From NCBI RefSeq assembly GCF_000284515.1, contig NC_017668.1, forward strand, positions 2,232,001-2,296,000: a stretch of DNA of 64,000 bases, read 5' to 3'. Position 1 is the first letter of the stretch. Each line of letters opens with the position of its first letter. Positions 29,339 through 38,233 of this stretch are shown here, in pieces. Below the pieces are notes generated by a model. It ran no database searches and was not told where the DNA came from. It saw only the letters and a list, made by a program, of their open reading frames with translations. A program made the position numbers and the translations under genes. The DNA is from Halobacillus halophilus DSM 2266 (GTDB taxonomy: Bacteria; Bacillota; Bacilli; Bacillales; Halobacillaceae).

Positions 29339-30211
29339 TTAAACAAAATGCTTGTGAAGTTTCACTTGAATATGAGTGCCTGGTTTACGGTCAACCAAGG
29401 TTTGATTGACTTGTTTAACCTGCCCGTTCATAATCGTTACATTTGGAACAGGGTTATGATAAATGAATTTCTCCTGTTCATCAATCAAAGAATGTTGAGT
29501 CTTCCAAAACAAATTATAATCAGCCTGCCCACCTGATGTTAAACGACCGCGACTAGGAAAAATCCCACTATCCTTTAGATTTTGAAACGAAACTATTTCA
29601 TCATCCTGTAACTCTGATAACTTAATGATACCATACTGCTTACTAAGTGAAGACCATAATTCTGAATAGTTGTTCGACGTATTTTCAGAATCTTTGACAC
29701 GGATAGTCAGCGGAATTCTCTTGTACGCCTGAGCCTGGACCAGCCATTCCCATGATACATTTTTCAAGTCATTGATCAAATCCACTTCAATACATAAAAA
29801 GGGGCATCCTTTTCTAGCAAAAAATCGGACCATCTCAGCTTTTATAAGCTTAGCGTTTATGACTGGAACCACCATATAGTTTACTGGAATTCCGGATAAT
29901 TTATTTAAATATTCGTCATAAAGCTGACGATAGTGGCGTATGCTAGTCACTAGGTGTTGAATAAGAAGTAGTGAACACCCTCTTTTTATGTAATTACCAG
30001 CTGTTTCTACCGGAGTAGAACTAAAGGAAATTGGCTCAAAGTTATCAAGCATTACATACCCAGGTGTTACAAAGAAACCATCCGTATTCATCTGAACATA
30101 AGATTTGCTACCTGAATGATTACGAACAAACTTCTCTCCATAAACTAGTCGCTCCTCTACCTCTCCTCCGCCCTCTTTCTCTAGATAAGCACTAAACCAA
30201 TAAGCTCCCAT
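29339..30211 (-). CDS. Amidohydrolase-like protein lacking the metal-ligand motif
   Basis: 290 residues, not present at this place in B. subtilis. Both ends look like the composite beta-domain of amidohydrolases: TDGFFVTPGYVMLDN (43-57) resembles the usual G-x-FVTPG-(F/L)-ID-x-H-x-H segment and GIFPSRGRLTSGGQADYNLF (216-235) the usual P-x-x-G-x-L-x-x-G-x-x-AD signature, followed by a second beta strand with NG. The H-x-H ligands are replaced (MLDNFE), and no other metal ligands stand out, so it is probably not a hydrolase. Length is about 100 short of active members. Start ATG 30211 with GGAGGT 9 nt upstream; the start codon lies in a hairpin. Function unknown. Confidence 0.75.
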   Translation of the reverse strand: MGAYWFSAYLEKEGGGEVEERLVYGEKFVRNHSGSKSYVQMNTDGFFVTPGYVMLDNFEPISFSSTPVETAGNYIKRGCSLLLIQHLVTSIRHYRQLYDEYLNKLSGIPVNYMVVPVINAKLIKAEMVRFFARKGCPFLCIEVDLINDLKNVSWEWLVQAQAYKRIPLTIRVKDSENTSNNYSELWSSLSKQYGIIKLSELQDDEIVSFQNLKDSGIFPSRGRLTSGGQADYNLFWKTQHSLIDEQEKFIYHNPVPNVTIMNGQVKQVNQTLVDRKPGTHIQVKLHKHFV

Positions 30212-30256
30212 ACGATTCAAACCTCCATCAGGCTTTTTATATCGTATGAGAGCTTA
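30201..30256 (-). promoter_or_regulatory. Hairpin enclosing the ribosome-binding site and start codon
   Basis: Inverted repeat 30201-30216 against 30241-30256. As minus-strand RNA it is a continuous 16-bp stem, because the single mismatch on the + strand (C30208/A30249) becomes a G-U pair. The 24-nt loop holds GGAGGT and the 3' arm holds the ATG (30211). No T-run follows, so it does not look like a terminator. It may act on translation or on stability of the downstream gene. Confidence 0.6.
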
Positions 30257-30276
30257 CTGAAAACTATGAAAACTAT

Positions 30277-31566
30277 TTAATTAGTCAGTTGGTTTAAATG
30301 GTCAAAAAAGGTCGGGTAAGAGATATTAATACATTCTTTGTCCTCAATCGTAACCGGGGCATCACAAACGAGGGATGCGATCGCTCCCATCATACCGATT
30401 CTATGGTCTCCAAATGAATCGACTTTTCCGCCCTTTAGAGGAGTCGGCCCATGGATAATCATACCATCTTCCTGCGGTTCTACATGAGCCCCGAGTGCTC
30501 TTAAATTATTCACAACTGCTGCAATTCGATCGGTTTCTTTAAACCTTAATTCACGGGCATCTTTTATAATAGTAGTCCCTTCTGCCTGCGTAGCTGCCAG
30601 GGCAACAATTGGAATTTCATCAATTAAATTCGGAATCATTTCTCCTTCAATTCTGACACCTTTCAGAGCAGAAGACTTAATTTGAATATCACCGACGGGT
30701 TCATCGCCTACATAAGAATGTATGTTAGCGTCCACAGAAGCGCCCATGTGTTCCATCACCTGAATAATTCCATCTCTAGTAGAATTAAGACCAACGTCTT
30801 TTATTGTGATCGAGCTGTTTGAGCTTATGGCAGCGGCAACAATGAAAAATGCTGCAGAAGAGATGTCTCCAGGAACTCTAAAATTAGAGGCTGTCGGCTG
30901 CTGCCCTCCCTGGATAGTAATCTTAGAACCTTCTACATCGATATTAATTCCAAATTGAGACATCAGCATCTCTGTATGATTTCTGGTTACTCCAAGCTCC
31001 ACCACCGTTGTTTCTCCTTCAGCAAGCATCCCGGCTAGAAGAAGAGCTGATTTCACTTGTGCGCTCCTTACTTGTAAATGATGCGTAGTGCCTTTTAATT
31101 TAGTGCCCTCAAATGCCAGAGGCAGCACAGAAGCATTCTTACGCCCGGAAATACTTGCACCCATCTCACGCAAAGGATGGACTACGCGATCCATAGGACG
31201 CTTAGATAAGGACGGGTCTCCGTATGCTGAAGTAAATAGCGGAAGGCCAGCTAAAACTCCGCTCATCAAGCGGGCTGTAGTGCCGGAGTTTCCAAAATTT
31301 ATTGGTAATTCAGCTTCCTTCAAATGTGGAATCCCTTTCCCATATACAGTCAACTCGTTCCCTGACTGCTCTATTTGAACACCAAGCTGTCTAAAAGCTT
31401 CCACCGTTCGCATGCAATCTTCACCTGTCAAGAAGTTTGTAATTTGGGAGACGCCTTGGCCCAAAGACGCAAATATTACTGCCCGGTGGGAAATAGATTT
31501 GTCGCCGGGGACAGTAAGACTACCTCTCAAATTATTTTGCGGAGGACGTAACTCTATGGCTGACAT
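30277..31566 (-). CDS. aroA: 5-enolpyruvylshikimate-3-phosphate synthase
   Basis: 429 residues (aroE in B. subtilis naming, 428 aa). Joins shikimate-3-phosphate and PEP. Motifs PGDKSISHRAVIFASL (15-30), NFGNSGTTARLM (near 90) and RELRFKETDRIA (near 338) are intact. ATG 31566 preceded by AAGGGG. Last gene of the aroC-aroB-aroH-hisC-tyrA-aroA run. Confidence 0.97.
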   Translation of the reverse strand: MSAIELRPPQNNLRGSLTVPGDKSISHRAVIFASLGQGVSQITNFLTGEDCMRTVEAFRQLGVQIEQSGNELTVYGKGIPHLKEAELPINFGNSGTTARLMSGVLAGLPLFTSAYGDPSLSKRPMDRVVHPLREMGASISGRKNASVLPLAFEGTKLKGTTHHLQVRSAQVKSALLLAGMLAEGETTVVELGVTRNHTEMLMSQFGINIDVEGSKITIQGGQQPTASNFRVPGDISSAAFFIVAAAISSNSSITIKDVGLNSTRDGIIQVMEHMGASVDANIHSYVGDEPVGDIQIKSSALKGVRIEGEMIPNLIDEIPIVALAATQAEGTTIIKDARELRFKETDRIAAVVNNLRALGAHVEPQEDGMIIHGPTPLKGGKVDSFGDHRIGMMGAIASLVCDAPVTIEDKECINISYPTFFDHLNQLTN

Positions 31567-31578
31567 ATTAAACACCCC

Positions 31579-32679
31579 TTACTGTTGTACCATCACTTCA
31601 TATTGATGGGCTTCAAGCACTTTTTTACTCTTCCATTGTTCGTCACTCTCAGCGAAACTAATTCTCAGTACACCTGTGATCCCTTCGCGAATTTCCAGGA
31701 TCTGAATATTTTTAATACTAATTTCCTCATCGGCTAATAATCCTATTACATGATAGATAGCTCCAGGCTGGTCATGAATATCCACATAAATATCATAAAA
31801 AGCAGGGATTGCGCCCCTGTCTCTTACAGGCAGCCCATCACGGTAATGCTTAGCATCTAAAAGATACTTATAAGTCCGTTCACTCTCTTCATTTTGTAAA
31901 AAATCTTTTACCTTGCCCATTTCCTTCATCCAATCATCCAGCATGGAAATTAGCAAATTTCGATTCTGGAAGAAAATATCCTGCCAAAGTTTAGGGTTAC
32001 TCGAAGCAATCCTGGTAATATCTTTAAATCCTCCGGCAGCTAGCTGTTCAATATAAGGATGAGTTTCCTGCCATTGTTTTGCCTGGTGGACCAGTGAAGA
32101 AGCAATTAGATGAGGAAAATGAGATATTACCGCTGTCATCTCATCATGCTCTTTTGTGGAAAAGGTTAAGAACCTTGCCTCCGTTTCAGAGAACAAGTCT
32201 TTCAGCCTTTCTGCCTCATGAACAGATGCGTGAAGCGAAGGCGTAAGCACATAGATAGCATTCTCAAACAAATGAGGCTTAGCAGCGGTGTATCCCTGTT
32301 TATGGGATCCTGCCATTGGGTGTCCGCCCACAAAAGAGACTTTAGAATGACTTAAGTTATTTGCCGCTTCCAGTACATTGTTTTTTACAGAAGATACATC
32401 CGTTACCAGAAGGGATTTAGAAAGCTCAATAGATTCTAATTGTTTTAAATATTGAATGGTTATAGAAATAGGAGTAGCCAGTACACACACATCCGCTTGT
32501 TTCACGGCGTCACTAAAATCATGTGAAGTACTATGAATAACTCCCTGCTTTCTCGCCATACTTATGGTTTCAGGATCCTGATCGATGCCAATAACATGGA
32601 CGTTTTCTTTTTTTGAAACGTTCATTGCAAGAGAGCCGCCAATCAGTCCTAAGCCCACGATTAATACTGTCTGCTTCAT
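31579..32679 (-). CDS. tyrA: Prephenate dehydrogenase with ACT domain
   Basis: 366 residues. NAD-binding LIVGLGLIGGSLAM at the N-terminus, catalytic H in GGHPMAGSHKQGY (near 118-130), and a C-terminal ACT domain (about 290-366) for tyrosine feedback. It converts prephenate to 4-hydroxyphenylpyruvate. It begins directly at the hisC stop. Confidence 0.96.
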   Translation of the reverse strand: MKQTVLIVGLGLIGGSLAMNVSKKENVHVIGIDQDPETISMARKQGVIHSTSHDFSDAVKQADVCVLATPISITIQYLKQLESIELSKSLLVTDVSSVKNNVLEAANNLSHSKVSFVGGHPMAGSHKQGYTAAKPHLFENAIYVLTPSLHASVHEAERLKDLFSETEARFLTFSTKEHDEMTAVISHFPHLIASSLVHQAKQWQETHPYIEQLAAGGFKDITRIASSNPKLWQDIFFQNRNLLISMLDDWMKEMGKVKDFLQNEESERTYKYLLDAKHYRDGLPVRDRGAIPAFYDIYVDIHDQPGAIYHVIGLLADEEISIKNIQILEIREGITGVLRISFAESDEQWKSKKVLEAHQYEVMVQQ

Positions 32680-33774
32680 TTACTTTACTCCTGATGCTAG
32701 TTTCTGTTTCATTTCTTCCTGGATGACAGCCATATCTTCTGAACGGCCAATTGTCAGACGGATTGTATTAGGTAGTCCCAATGCTTCTCCAGAACGCACA
32801 ATAAATCCTTTTGCGAGCAGATGCTGGAACATTTCGTCACCGCTGAACGGAAGATGGATAAGCAGAAAATTGGCTTGTGAATCATAGTAGGATAAGCCAT
32901 TTTCATCACAAAAATTCATGAGAGCATTTTTATTTTTTTTATTCTCTTCAAGCGACATCTGAAGAAATTGCTGGTCATCTAACGCTAAGATGGCAGCGGC
33001 CTGTGACACAGTCGTCGTATTAAAAGGTTCACGAGAAGGTTCCAGCATGCGAATCACATCGGGATGACCTACACCATATCCGATTCGCAGCCCGGCCAAG
33101 CCATAAGCTTTTGAAAATGTGCGCAGGACAACAAGGTTCGGATAGTTATCTAATGCACCTAAAGAATCAAAATAGTCATCTGTTTCCATATACTCATAAT
33201 AAGCTTCATCTAATACTACTAGAACATGGTCTGGGCAGGTATCCATGACCCATTTAAGCTTTTCACGCTCAATATGTACCCCTGTAGGATTATTAGGCGT
33301 ACAAATCCATAACACCCTCGTTTGGTCATCGATCTGCCTTAGCATTTCCTCCAGGTCGTGATGACCATCTACTAAGGGGACCTCTCTCACTTCAGCACCT
33401 TCTATTAAAGCGTTGTGCCGATACTGTGGAAACGTAGGGGCAGCCATAATCGTATTAGCTCCCGGCTCTAAAAACGTACGGCAAATAATTTGTACAACTT
33501 CATCAGAACCATTCCCAAAAATAAGCTGATTATCATTCACATTAATAAATTCAGCTACTTTGCTACGCACTGCCGCTGCATACCCATCAGGATAAATCTC
33601 TAAATTAGCAATCAACTCAGGGAGTTCCTGTTTCACCTTAGGAGAAAACCCAAATGGGTTTTCGTTAGAAGCTAGCTTAACAATTCGTTCAAGCCCGTAT
33701 TCTTTTTTTACTTCCTCTATTCCTTTTCCTGGTTTGTAGGGTTTCATATCTCTTAAAATGTCTTTAGCTTTCAT
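32680..33774 (-). CDS. hisC: Histidinol-phosphate/aromatic aminotransferase
   Basis: 364 residues. PLP enzyme with NPFGF, TPNNPTG and the lysine motif RTFSKAYGLAGLRIGY (near 215-230). In Bacillus this enzyme serves histidine, tyrosine and phenylalanine synthesis, which fits its place between aroH and tyrA. The trp genes that separate aroH and hisC in B. subtilis are not here. Confidence 0.95.
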   Translation of the reverse strand: MKAKDILRDMKPYKPGKGIEEVKKEYGLERIVKLASNENPFGFSPKVKQELPELIANLEIYPDGYAAAVRSKVAEFINVNDNQLIFGNGSDEVVQIICRTFLEPGANTIMAAPTFPQYRHNALIEGAEVREVPLVDGHHDLEEMLRQIDDQTRVLWICTPNNPTGVHIEREKLKWVMDTCPDHVLVVLDEAYYEYMETDDYFDSLGALDNYPNLVVLRTFSKAYGLAGLRIGYGVGHPDVIRMLEPSREPFNTTTVSQAAAILALDDQQFLQMSLEENKKNKNALMNFCDENGLSYYDSQANFLLIHLPFSGDEMFQHLLAKGFIVRSGEALGLPNTIRLTIGRSEDMAVIQEEMKQKLASGVK

Positions 33775-33789
33775 ACAGGAACGCTCCTC

Positions 33790-34152
33790 TCAACTCTTTA
33801 AATCCGGTCGAAGCTGTTTAGCTTCATAATGATAAATATGCTTAATATGATGCTGTGCTGCATCTGTTTCAGCCGTTACCATTACTCGGATACACTTAGG
33901 TAAACTCCCGGGAACCGGAATTTCTCTCATACACATAACAGGGACATAAGTCCATCCTTTTATTTGCCTCAGGGATTTGGCTGGAAAGCCATCGTTCAGG
34001 TCCTCTGTAACTGTAAAATAAACGGATACAACTTGTTCTGGCTGGATTTGATTCTGACGAATAAGATCGTTCATTAGTTCTACAGATTTGTCTATGATCT
34101 CTTCTGATCTATTTACTGACACTGTAGTAGCCCCTCTGATACCTCGGATCAT
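33790..34152 (-). CDS. aroH: Chorismate mutase (AroH type)
   Basis: 120 residues. Trimeric monofunctional chorismate mutase with conserved RGIRGATTV (active Arg7), FTVTEDLNDGFPAKSLR and MCMREIPVPGSLPKCIR (active Arg90 region). Converts chorismate to prephenate. Overlaps the aroB stop by 4 nt. Confidence 0.97.
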   Translation of the reverse strand: MIRGIRGATTVSVNRSEEIIDKSVELMNDLIRQNQIQPEQVVSVYFTVTEDLNDGFPAKSLRQIKGWTYVPVMCMREIPVPGSLPKCIRVMVTAETDAAQHHIKHIYHYEAKQLRPDLKS

Positions 34153-35228
34153 GTGGCACTCACCTCTTTAATAAATAGATTCAAGTCTGTTTGTATTTCC
34201 TGATCGCTTAATCCAACGACGCATGGAGCGCCGATCTGATTCAACAGGACATAATTAATTTTTTGATGAACGGTTTTTTTGTCCCATTTCATCCGTTTAA
34301 GTAAGGTATCTACGTCCAGGTTCTTAAGGATTTCAACAGGATAATGATTGGACTTCAGCCACTCGGCATAGCGGTCCACTGGCAGGGATGACTCCAGTTT
34401 CCTTTGGCTAACACGTAAAGCAAACCATAATCCAATGCCAACAGCCTCACCATGAGTGATTTTGCCGTAACCAAGCTCAGCTTCTATCGCATGTGCCAGA
34501 GTGTGGCCGAGATTTAAATACCTTCGTATTCCTTTTTCACGCTCATCACTCTCTACAATTCCAGCCTTGACCTTAATTCCTTTCATAAGGTCATCTTTTA
34601 TTTGTTCACTCGAAAGATTACCTACCGAAACTTGAAACAGATCATTACACCATTCAGGGCTGCTCAGGAAGGCGTGCTTAATGACTTCTCCATACCCAGA
34701 GCGGATCTCTTCTGCCGGAAGTGTAAGCAATGTTCCGGTATCATAAATAACCTTTACAGGATTATAAAAGCTCCCTATAAGGTTTTTGCCTTTCTGGTGG
34801 TTGATCGCAACTTTTCCTCCCACACTGCTGTCATGCGCTAAGATCGTCGTAGGCATTTGGATGAAATCAATCCCTCTTAAATAAGTAGAAGCCACAAACC
34901 CGGCAAGATCTCCAACCATCCCTCCACCTAAAGCCAGGATTAAGGAGCGGCGATCAAGCTGTGCTTCTACACAGGCATCCAATAATCGTTCATACTGTTT
35001 CATACTTTTAGATGATTCTCCAGCTGGAACGATAGTAATGTGAGGATCAAACTCATTTCCTAGCCCACTGATTACGTCATCCAGGTAGATATTAGAAACT
35101 TTGTCATCTGTTATGATCAGTATTTTCTGATAATCACTGGATATATAATTTAGCAATTCGTGGCGAATTCCTTCTTCTATTATGACCTCGTAATCATGGG
35201 AGTTTGCATGAATAGTCAAAGAGCTCAT
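34149..35228 (-). CDS. aroB: 3-dehydroquinate synthase
   Basis: 359 residues. Second step of the shikimate pathway; NAD- and metal-dependent. Signature GGGMVGDLAGFVASTYLRG (about 105-123), HDSSVGGKVAIN and metal ligand LNLGHTLAHAIE are present. Its ATG abuts the aroC TAA. Confidence 0.97.
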   Translation of the reverse strand: MSSLTIHANSHDYEVIIEEGIRHELLNYISSDYQKILIITDDKVSNIYLDDVISGLGNEFDPHITIVPAGESSKSMKQYERLLDACVEAQLDRRSLILALGGGMVGDLAGFVASTYLRGIDFIQMPTTILAHDSSVGGKVAINHQKGKNLIGSFYNPVKVIYDTGTLLTLPAEEIRSGYGEVIKHAFLSSPEWCNDLFQVSVGNLSSEQIKDDLMKGIKVKAGIVESDEREKGIRRYLNLGHTLAHAIEAELGYGKITHGEAVGIGLWFALRVSQRKLESSLPVDRYAEWLKSNHYPVEILKNLDVDTLLKRMKWDKKTVHQKINYVLLNQIGAPCVVGLSDQEIQTDLNLFIKEVSAT

Positions 35229-36395
35229 TTAAAACTCCCTGACTTCCTTACGATAATCATCAACGGCCCGTTTTAATCTTGGAAAGTAGTCAGACGGAAA
35301 TTCTTCGGTAATAGCTTTAGCCAATTCGAAAGCTACAATATGCTCCATAACAACAGAGGCTGCAGGAACAGCACAAGAATCCGAACGTTCAATACTTGCG
35401 TTAAATGGCTCTTTCGTATCGATGTCTACACTTTGAAGCGGTTTGTAAAGAGTAGGGATAGGCTTCATGACCCCTTTGACCACAATTGGCATACCAGTGG
35501 TCATACCTCCTTCAAACCCGCCTAGACGGTTCGTACGTCTGTAATAGCCACGTTCTTCACTCCAGAGAATTTCATCATGAACATCACTGCCGTTCCGACG
35601 GGCAGCTTCAAAGCCAATTCCGAATTCTACACCTTTAAATGCGTTTATGCTCATAACACTTCCGGCAATTCTAGCATCCAGCTTACGGTCATACTGAACA
35701 TAAGACCCAAGTCCAGGAGGCATACCTTCTACATAAACTTCGGCGACCCCACCGATGGTGTCTCCATCCTTTTTAGCGTCATCAATAGCTGTTTTCATTT
35801 TTTCAGCTGCGTTTTCATCAAAAGTACGTACAGGTGAATTCTCAGATATTTCTCGACGTTCCTTTAACGTCAGACTTTCATCTACATCACTTACGATGCC
35901 GGCAATTTCTCTGACGTATCCAGCAACTTCAATCCCAAGTTCACTTAGCAATACTTTTGCCACGGCGCCTGCGCCAACTCTGGCAGCTGTCTCCCTCGCA
36001 GAAGAACGCTCCAGAACATTTCGCATATCACGATGGCCATACTTCATGCCCCCATTTAAGTCAGCGTGTCCCGGTCTTGGTTTCGTTACTTTTCTACGTA
36101 TTTTCGCATCTTCAGGAAGCGGATCCTCTCCCATGATATCGGTCCAGTGTTTAAAATCGTCGTTGTGGACAACCAAAGTTATAGGTGAACCCATTGTATA
36201 ACCATGTCGCACCCCGCTGGTAATATCTACTAAGTCTTTTTCAATCTGCATTCTTTTTCCACGGCCATATCCACCTTGCCGTCTTATTAAAGATTCATTT
36301 ATCTGTTCGCTTAGCAAAGGTAAATGGGAAGGTACCCCTTCTATAATTGTTGTCAACTGCTTACCATGAGATTCACCTGCTGTTAAATAACGCAT
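35229..36395 (-). CDS. aroC: Chorismate synthase
   Basis: 388 residues (aroF in B. subtilis naming, 390 aa). FMN-dependent last step to chorismate. Signatures [14 protein letters not shown] at the N-terminus, [42 protein letters not shown] (near 100-130; shown in part) and [11 protein letters not shown] 36395 with GGAGGGA 8 nt upstream. First gene of the aromatic operon. Confidence 0.97.
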   Translation of the reverse strand: MRYLTAGESHGKQLTTIIEGVPSHLPLLSEQINESLIRRQGGYGRGKRMQIEKDLVDITSGVRHGYTMGSPITLVVHNDDFKHWTDIMGEDPLPEDAKIRRKVTKPRPGHADLNGGMKYGHRDMRNVLERSSARETAARVGAGAVAKVLLSELGIEVAGYVREIAGIVSDVDESLTLKERREISENSPVRTFDENAAEKMKTAIDDAKKDGDTIGGVAEVYVEGMPPGLGSYVQYDRKLDARIAGSVMSINAFKGVEFGIGFEAARRNGSDVHDEILWSEERGYYRRTNRLGGFEGGMTTGMPIVVKGVMKPIPTLYKPLQSVDIDTKEPFNASIERSDSCAVPAASVVMEHIVAFELAKAITEEFPSDYFPRLKRAVDDYRKEVREF

Positions 36396-36767
36396 GGATA
36401 ACATCCCTCCTGATCGTATAGTGAACTGAGTTAATCTCAGCAATAAATTTTACGTACTACTATATCATACGCATAAACGTTTGTGTCGCAAAATTGTTCG
36501 AATTTTTATAAAAAGCCATTGAAAACGCTTACTCAATTTCAAATTCCATTTTTTTATAGGCTCCGTTAAACTTCCGTATTGATTTTAAGGTTAAGCTTCC
36601 ATTACATGAAGACTCGAATTAAAGATAGTTGGGCCCGTTTCTAAAATGGGGACAAGATTTGGCGGGGAAATAACTCGCTTTTCTGGAGCCTTTTTCTCCA
36701 CCCAATATCTCGAAATCGAGTCCTCTACTATAATGCCCTATTGCGTAATAAGGCTCCTATGAAAAAT
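36396..36767. other. Non-coding gap between cheR and aroC
   Basis: 372 nt without a supported gene. The right part next to aroC holds its promoter. The part at 36555-36760 has three copies of the heptamer AGGCTCC or its complement (36558-36564, 36685-36691, 36751-36757), two of which form an 8-bp inverted repeat around a CTCGA/TCGAG hairpin (36711-36722). No open frame; origin unclear. Confidence 0.6.
36464..36491 (-). promoter_or_regulatory. Probable sigma-A promoter of the aro operon
   Basis: Minus-strand TTGCGA (36491-36486), 16-nt spacer, TATGAT (36469-36464), about 70 nt before the aroC start. Confidence 0.5.
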
Positions 36768-37556
36768 TTACATTAAACTTTTACACATCCTTTTATAAAA
36801 AAAGGCGTCAAAGACTGCTAGTTGATATCTTTGTGGCGAAAAAATCTGCTCGGCGCTACCCACAAAAAATATTCCTCCACCTTCAAGGGAACGACTGAAA
36901 TTCTCATAAATATAATGCTTAGCTGCCTCAGTAAAATAGATTAACACATTCCTGCAAACAATAAGATCACAGGAAGGTATGAAAGGATCCGCCAACAAAT
37001 TGTGTTTTTTAAAGGTCACACAGTTTCTTATATCATCGTTGACTTTATATGAACTCCCTGTCTTTACAAAATATTTTCTTTTTATTTCTTCAGGTACTTC
37101 ATTCAGCGATCTTTCAGGATAAACCCCTTGTCTAGCTTTTTCCAGAGCCTGGCCGTCCAGATCTGTAGCCATGATCTCGATGTTTTGCAAAGGGAGGAAG
37201 TGATTAATAATCATAGCTAGAGTATAAGGCTCTTCTCCCGTAGAACATGCTGCACTCCAAACTTTTAAGTGATTCTTATTTTGCAGAAGATAAGGAAGAA
37301 CCTTCTTTTCTAAAATTTCAAACCGCTTTCGATTACGGTAAAATTGTGAAACGTTTATAGTCATCCTGTCTAATAGCTCTTCCAATAAGTGAGGTTGGGA
37401 ATGAAAGGAAGAATAGTAATTTAAAAAAGTCGAATATCCCCGTTTATCCCGCAGCGATGTCAATCTTCGTTTCATTTGGGCTTCTTTGTAAAGGGAGAGA
37501 TCAATACCTGTTTCTGTATGTAAAAGTTGGATGAATTCTCGGTAATCCTCATTCAT
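36768..37556 (-). CDS. cheR: Chemotaxis protein methyltransferase CheR
   Basis: 262 residues. SAM-dependent methylation of receptor glutamates. N-terminal helical domain (1-75) with RLTSLRDKRGY, SAM site VWSAACSTGEEPYTLAM (near 100-116) and CRNVLIYF (near 200). As in B. subtilis it lies between ndk and aroC, away from other chemotaxis genes. Confidence 0.95.
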   Translation of the reverse strand: MNEDYREFIQLLHTETGIDLSLYKEAQMKRRLTSLRDKRGYSTFLNYYSSFHSQPHLLEELLDRMTINVSQFYRNRKRFEILEKKVLPYLLQNKNHLKVWSAACSTGEEPYTLAMIINHFLPLQNIEIMATDLDGQALEKARQGVYPERSLNEVPEEIKRKYFVKTGSSYKVNDDIRNCVTFKKHNLLADPFIPSCDLIVCRNVLIYFTEAAKHYIYENFSRSLEGGGIFFVGSAEQIFSPQRYQLAVFDAFFYKRMCKSLM

Positions 37557-37652
37557 AACCTGGGCTCCTTATCCTAACTGATCTATTCTCTATTAGAGTA
37601 GCTGAACCATTCTGGTATGTAAACGATAATCGACCGTAATTTCTCACACTAA

Positions 37653-37680
37653 AAAAACCGCCTGGCTGCAGGCGGTTTTT
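37653..37680 (-). terminator. Terminator after ndk
   Basis: Stem AAAAACCGCCT (37653-37663) with its complement at 37670-37680, 6-nt loop, T-run on the minus strand. Confidence 0.9.
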
Positions 37681-37694
37681 AAAAGGATTTATGC

Positions 37695-38141
37695 TCAGTA
37701 AACCCAGTTTAAGTTATCTTTTTGATAATTTAAAATTTCATCAGAGTTGAAGAACAGCTCGAGTTCTCTTTTAGCACTATCAGCTGAATCGGATCCGTGA
37801 ATGACGTTTTTGCCTACTGTTACCCCGAAGTCGCCGCGTATCGTTCCTGGTGCTGCATCGGAAGGTTTAGTGGCCCCCATCATCTGACGAGCCCCGGCAA
37901 TTACACTCTCCCCTTCCCATACCATAGCAAATACAGGGCCGGAAGTGATAAATTCTACCAGTTCATTAAAGAAAGGTTTGTCTTTATGTTCGCCATAATG
38001 TTCCTCGGCCAACGAATTTGAAATAACCATGAGTTTAGCTCCTGCTAATTTATACCCTTTTTTTTCAAATCTGGAAGTAATCTCACCAATTAAATTACGT
38101 TGAACTCCATCAGGCTTAACCATTAAAAAAGTCTTTTCCAT
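37695..38141 (-). CDS. ndk: Nucleoside diphosphate kinase
   Basis: 148 residues. Transfers phosphate between NTPs and NDPs via the histidine in NVIHGSDS (near 115). KPDGVQRN at 9-16 and [12 protein letters not shown] near 69-80 are typical. ATG 38141 (MEKTFLMVK) is preferred over GTG 38150 because it matches the family start and spaces well from GAGGTGG. Confidence 0.97.
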   Translation of the reverse strand: MEKTFLMVKPDGVQRNLIGEITSRFEKKGYKLAGAKLMVISNSLAEEHYGEHKDKPFFNELVEFITSGPVFAMVWEGESVIAGARQMMGATKPSDAAPGTIRGDFGVTVGKNVIHGSDSADSAKRELELFFNSDEILNYQKDNLNWVY

Positions 38142-38233
38142 GTCATCCACCTCAGTTTATGTATAGTGTGTGAAAGCGCTTTTAATAAGTGCCAAAGCAA
38201 ATTCTATCAAAGTTTGGAAGGGATGGCAATACA

